DNA from: a virus
Virus record (IMG/VR): IMGVR_UViG_3300037560_000147
Span: 1 to 32,402 of that record
DNA: 32,402 nt
Strand: one strand, 5' to 3'
This document shows positions 30,337-32,402 of the stretch, in pieces. Position 1 is the stretch's first letter, and each line of letters opens with the position of its first letter. The translations under genes and the position numbers were made by a program. The notes under the pieces are model-generated. The model did no database searches, was not told the DNA's origin, and saw nothing but the letters and a program-made list of their open reading frames with translations.

Positions 30337-30829
30337 TATCAACCTACAAAATAAGTGGGATAAATGGCTTATAAAGGGTTGGTATGGGTTTAAAAAGATG
30401 GTTTGGTGTTATAAGTGTTTTGCTGAAGAATGCTGCGAGGAATTAATAAAAGAAAATGGCTGGCTTAATATTGATGCTTTCTTTGATTTTATGAGTGTAA
30501 ATAAAATAAAGCGTTATTATTCATTAAACCGTGATGGATATCATAGATCTGCAAATTTTAAAGTTGAAGTTAGAGGGTTTATTGCAGATAACAGCCCAAA
30601 ATTATCAAGCGCCCTTTTGTCAGATCATGTGAACCGTTTAGAGATATTGGTTAATATTGACCGCTATAAGTGGGTAATGCTCAAGCAGAGTAAAGAGTAT
30701 AGAGATAAATGGCGAGACAAGCAACACGTCGATATATTGCTTACAGGGGCTATGCTTGACGGTTCTAGCGATTGGGGCAAAACGAAAGGTGGCGGCAACA
30801 GTAACGCCCACAAAGGAATAAGGCATTAA
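30329..30829 (+). CDS. Unknown protein, 166 residues
   Basis: GTG start in a copy of the same leader (TGGAGATAGATAGTG). Trp- and Tyr-rich N-terminus (KWDKWLIKGWYGFKKMVWCY, CFAEECCEELI), helical centre, Gly-rich basic C-terminus. Clustered Cys (CYKCFAEECC) may bind metal. No family. Confidence 0.6.
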   Translation: MSNINLQNKWDKWLIKGWYGFKKMVWCYKCFAEECCEELIKENGWLNIDAFFDFMSVNKIKRYYSLNRDGYHRSANFKVEVRGFIADNSPKLSSALLSDHVNRLEILVNIDRYKWVMLKQSKEYRDKWRDKQHVDILLTGAMLDGSSDWGKTKGGGNSNAHKGIRH

Positions 30830-30837
30830 TAATAAAC

Positions 30838-30866
30838 TTTACAATTTAAAGGAGGTGATATAAGAT
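30838..30866 (+). promoter_or_regulatory. Promoter of the RNA gene at 30873
   Basis: TTTACA (30838-30843), 17-base spacer, TAAGAT (30861-30866); predicted start about 30873. Same -35 box and spacing as the leftward promoter at 29160. An AAAGGAGGTGA sequence in the spacer has no start codon after it. Confidence 0.55.
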
Positions 30867-30872
30867 CTAAGG

Positions 30873-31003
30873 GCTGTGTGGAAGCAGTTTTAAGGAAAAG
30901 ATAATCAAGGTTTATTGTTAAAGTCTGGGCATTCGTGGGTAATCACTTCCACTTATGTCTTTTCCGCCCTGATTGTCGAGGCTTTAACAATGAGCCTTTT
31001 TTT
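30873..31003 (+). ncRNA. Candidate non-coding RNA with pseudoknot potential
   Basis: About 130 bases between a promoter and an intrinsic terminator with no reading frame of note. ATTGTTAAAG (30914-30923) is fully complementary to CTTTAACAAT (30982-30991). Inside, GGGC (30927-30930)/GCCC (30966-30969) and GTGG (30935-30938)/CCAC (30949-30952) can nest. GGAAAAGA (30894-30901) pairs perfectly with TCTTTTCC (30958-30965), crossing the first helix as a pseudoknot; GTGGAAG (30878-30884)/CTTCCAC (30946-30952) is an alternative. The long helix shares bases with the terminator stem, so it could also work as a switch. Confidence 0.5.
30979..31003 (+). terminator. Intrinsic terminator
   Basis: AGGCT (30979-30983), 9-base loop, AGCCT (30993-30997) and a run of seven T (30997-31003). 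The stem is short, and its 5' arm and loop are part of the 30982-30991 segment that can pair upstream. Confidence 0.6.
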
Positions 31004-31093
31004 ATGTCTGGTAAGTTCGTAACGCTTGGTGTGTAGTTTGTAGAATCACCTATCAGACGCCTTCAAATTCCTTTCACAGATAGATGATATAAG

Positions 31094-31169
31094 CGCGGCA
31101 TAGTGTAGTAGGTTAGCACAGGATCCTTTGAAGTTCCTAGGTTGGGTTCAAATCCCGATGCCGCTGCCA
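31094..31169 (+). tRNA. tRNA-Gln (anticodon UUG)
   Basis: Cloverleaf: acceptor 31094-31100/31159-31165 with a C-T mismatch at the first pair and six good pairs, D-arm GTGT...GCAC with GG in the loop, anticodon stem GGATC/GTTCC with one T-T mismatch, loop CTTTGAA (anticodon TTG at 31128-31130), T-arm TTGGG/CCCGA with loop TTCAAAT, discriminator G and encoded CCA at 31167-31169. An unpaired first position and G73 are bacterial tRNA-Gln identity features, supporting the call. Phage tRNAs often supply codons used more by the phage than the host. Confidence 0.85.
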
Positions 31170-31448
31170 TCATCTAGAGTCAGTATAGATTTAATGCTTG
31201 GTCTAGCACGATGCTGCCGCCCGATAGACGTATCGGTTTACGAATGGCGAATGTGGTTGAATTCCACGCCCGGCTCCAAATCTATACTGATTAAAGTCTT
31301 ATCTACAGACCAGCTCGCATTAAGACAAGATATGTCTCCCTTAGTCAACACGCCGCTTAAGGTAGTTTTGGGAACTCTCACCGACTTAATGTTAAAAGCG
31401 TATGAAGAATGTCTAGCGCTGGCTGAGTCCGAAAGATACAACAGTTGA
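31158..31448 (+). CDS. Possible protein gene beginning inside the tRNA 3' end
   Basis: 96 codons from ATG 31158 (or 83 from ATG 31194; the frame is open from 31128). The translation looks like a real protein, e.g. VYEWRMWLNSTPGSKSILIK and PLKVVLGTLTDLMLKAYEE. Codon third positions are more GC-rich than neighbours, suggesting separate origin. No good ribosome site precedes either ATG, and the frame contains a long inverted repeat, so an RNA role is the alternative. No family recognised. Confidence 0.4.
   Translation: MPLPSSRVSIDLMLGLARCCRPIDVSVYEWRMWLNSTPGSKSILIKVLSTDQLALRQDMSPLVNTPLKVVLGTLTDLMLKAYEECLALAESERYNS
31180..31290 (+). repeat. 13-bp perfect inverted repeat with inner hairpins
   Basis: TCAGTATAGATTT (31180-31192) is complementary to AAATCTATACTGA (31278-31290). 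Between them are CCGATA-GACG-TATCGG (31221-31236) and TGTGG-TTGAATT-CCACG (31252-31268), the latter like a tRNA T-arm, followed by CGGCTCCA. The folded RNA would be about 110 bases with two or more inner hairpins. Confidence 0.55.
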
Positions 31449-31630
31449 CAGGCTCTACATTAGAGTAATGGTATTGAATCAATCTAATAAATGTTAATGA
31501 TTGATTATCATATGACTATACAGTGATTCGTATAAGCATGATGGTAAATGGTTCCTTAAATCGATTAATTTGGGTTAGGGATCCTTTTATCTAAAACTAC
31601 CAGTTCAAACGTTAAGCATAAGGGTTTTAA

Positions 31631-32143
31631 ATGAATAATAAGTTTAATGTAAAGGAATATCAAAGTGATAAGGTTAAAGTAATTAAATATATAGGTGGTA
31701 AAGCAGTAGAGTCAGAAATTGATTATATGCCAAATAAACCAAAGTTTGTTAAAGGTGATGTAATTAAAAAATTAACCAAGAAGCAGCAAAGAAGACTTAA
31801 CAAAGCTAAGCGAAAAGGGGTTAAAAAGAAAAATACTCCTAAAACTAAATCGTTCTATAAAAGTGAACAATGGTATCAATTAAGATATCAGGTATTAAGA
31901 AAATACGAGGCTAAATGTATGTGTTGCGGTAGAAGCCCTAAAGAACACGGTATTGTCATTCATGTTGACCATATCAAACCAAGGTCTAAATATCCTAAAT
32001 TGGCTCTGTCTTTTGATAACATGCAATTATTATGCGCAGCCTGTAATTATGGTAAAAGCAATATAGATAATACTGACTGGCGGCCATTAGCATTACCAAG
32101 TAACGATATTGAATTAATTAAACAATCTCAGAAGATGGGATAA
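31631..32143 (+). CDS. HNH endonuclease
   Basis: 170 residues. Basic N-terminal half (KKLTKKQQRRLNKAKRKGVKKK), then a zinc-bound HNH domain: C96-x2-C99, D113-H114 in HVDHIKPRSK, N130 in SFDNMQLLC, C135-x2-C138 with N139 as the last core position. The His-Asn-Asn variant with two Cys pairs is common in phage HNH nucleases. It could be a packaging-associated or mobile (homing) nuclease; here it is far from the terminase and next to a tRNA and RNA elements, which favours a free-standing mobile enzyme. AAGGG precedes the ATG. Confidence 0.85.
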   Translation: MNNKFNVKEYQSDKVKVIKYIGGKAVESEIDYMPNKPKFVKGDVIKKLTKKQQRRLNKAKRKGVKKKNTPKTKSFYKSEQWYQLRYQVLRKYEAKCMCCGRSPKEHGIVIHVDHIKPRSKYPKLALSFDNMQLLCAACNYGKSNIDNTDWRPLALPSNDIELIKQSQKMG

Positions 32144-32187
32144 CACAAGGTCTAGTGACCGTTATATTTAAAATAAGGATGGGTAGT

Positions 32188-32402
32188 ATGGACAACAAAG
32201 AAATACAAGACTACATCTTAAATCTTGATAATGATGCGTCGATTAAGCAGCTAAAAAAATTGATTGGTAAGGGGTTTTCGATAATTAAAGAGTCACTTAG
32301 CTGGGGTAAAATGGAAATAGATTATGATTTCTTAAGGATAACCAATATTAAGGCTGATATAGATATTGAGAGCGGCAAGTTAAGTGGAGTTATGATTTAT
32401 AG
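32188..32402 (+). CDS. Unknown protein, C-terminus cut by the window
   Basis: 71 codons visible from ATG 32188 with AAGGATGG upstream: MDNKEIQDYILNLDNDASIK, then KLIGKGFSIIKESLSWGKME and a beta-rich part. Open to the window end. Follows the HNH gene by 44 bases. Not recognised. Confidence 0.6.
   Translation, partial: MDNKEIQDYILNLDNDASIKQLKKLIGKGFSIIKESLSWGKMEIDYDFLRITNIKADIDIESGKLSGVMIY

Noticed and set aside
31094-31169. tRNA as phage attachment site
   Set aside because: No active integrase and no repeat of the tRNA 3' end elsewhere in the window; the tRNA is surrounded by phage-type genes.
31251-31278. Possible second tRNA ending TGTGG-TTGAATT-CCACG...CGGCTCCA
   Set aside because: The T-loop lacks the conserved C, spacing to CCA is one base off, and no matching 5' acceptor or anticodon arm is found upstream.
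1-32402. CRISPR array, insertion sequence or rRNA
   Set aside because: No regularly spaced identical repeats with unique spacers, no transposase motifs and no rRNA-like sequence were seen.

Overview
The window is a stretch of an AT-rich tailed-phage genome (free phage or prophage). The evidence is a complete head-assembly set: small and large terminase, a portal of the T7/epsilon15 'head-to-tail connecting' type, a scaffold-like protein, an HK97-fold-type major capsid protein and a podovirus-type tail adaptor. Gene order (terminase, portal, small Bbp19-like protein, scaffold, capsid, decoration protein, tail adaptor) resembles short-tailed phages of the epsilon15/BPP-1 kind. Lipoproteins, strong Shine-Dalgarno sites and the protein families suggest a Gram-negative, probably gammaproteobacterial host; the host itself cannot be read from the sequence. 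No RNA polymerase, DNA polymerase, repressor or active integrase is visible here.

Almost everything from 1 to 29120 is on the minus strand and so reads right to left. From its start near 29150 this block carries: a conserved unknown protein, a gene with two competing reading frames, a probable structured RNA (28124-28290), a Rad52-type annealing protein with a coiled-coil partner (25578-27755), then about thirty very small genes (18.7-25.5 kb) with near-identical translation leaders and a recombinase-like protein that has lost its catalytic residues. Next come a lysis-like cluster (17.7-18.9 kb: M15 peptidase, membrane coiled-coil protein, lipoproteins), beta-rich surface/fibre-like proteins (12.7-17.7 kb), small terminase and a run of accessory genes (8.4-12.5 kb), and finally the packaging and capsid genes (1-8.4 kb). 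Many neighbours overlap by ATGA or TAATG, showing translational coupling. Putative promoters lie ahead of the whole block (29160-29188) and ahead of the capsid gene (3380-3409); a clear intrinsic terminator follows the decoration gene (1411-1435).

From 29273 to the right end genes read on the plus strand: a ribbon-helix-helix regulator, four unknown small proteins, then a non-coding RNA candidate with its own promoter and terminator (30838-31003), a tRNA-Gln(UUG), an unusual ORF that begins inside the tRNA and contains a long inverted repeat, an HNH endonuclease and the beginning of another gene. The divergent region 29121-29272 is the control point between the two transcription directions.

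The least explained parts, and the best candidates for something new, are the RNA element at 30838-31003, the structured RNA element at 28124-28290, the shared leader of the mini-gene cluster, and the catalytically degenerate recombinase.
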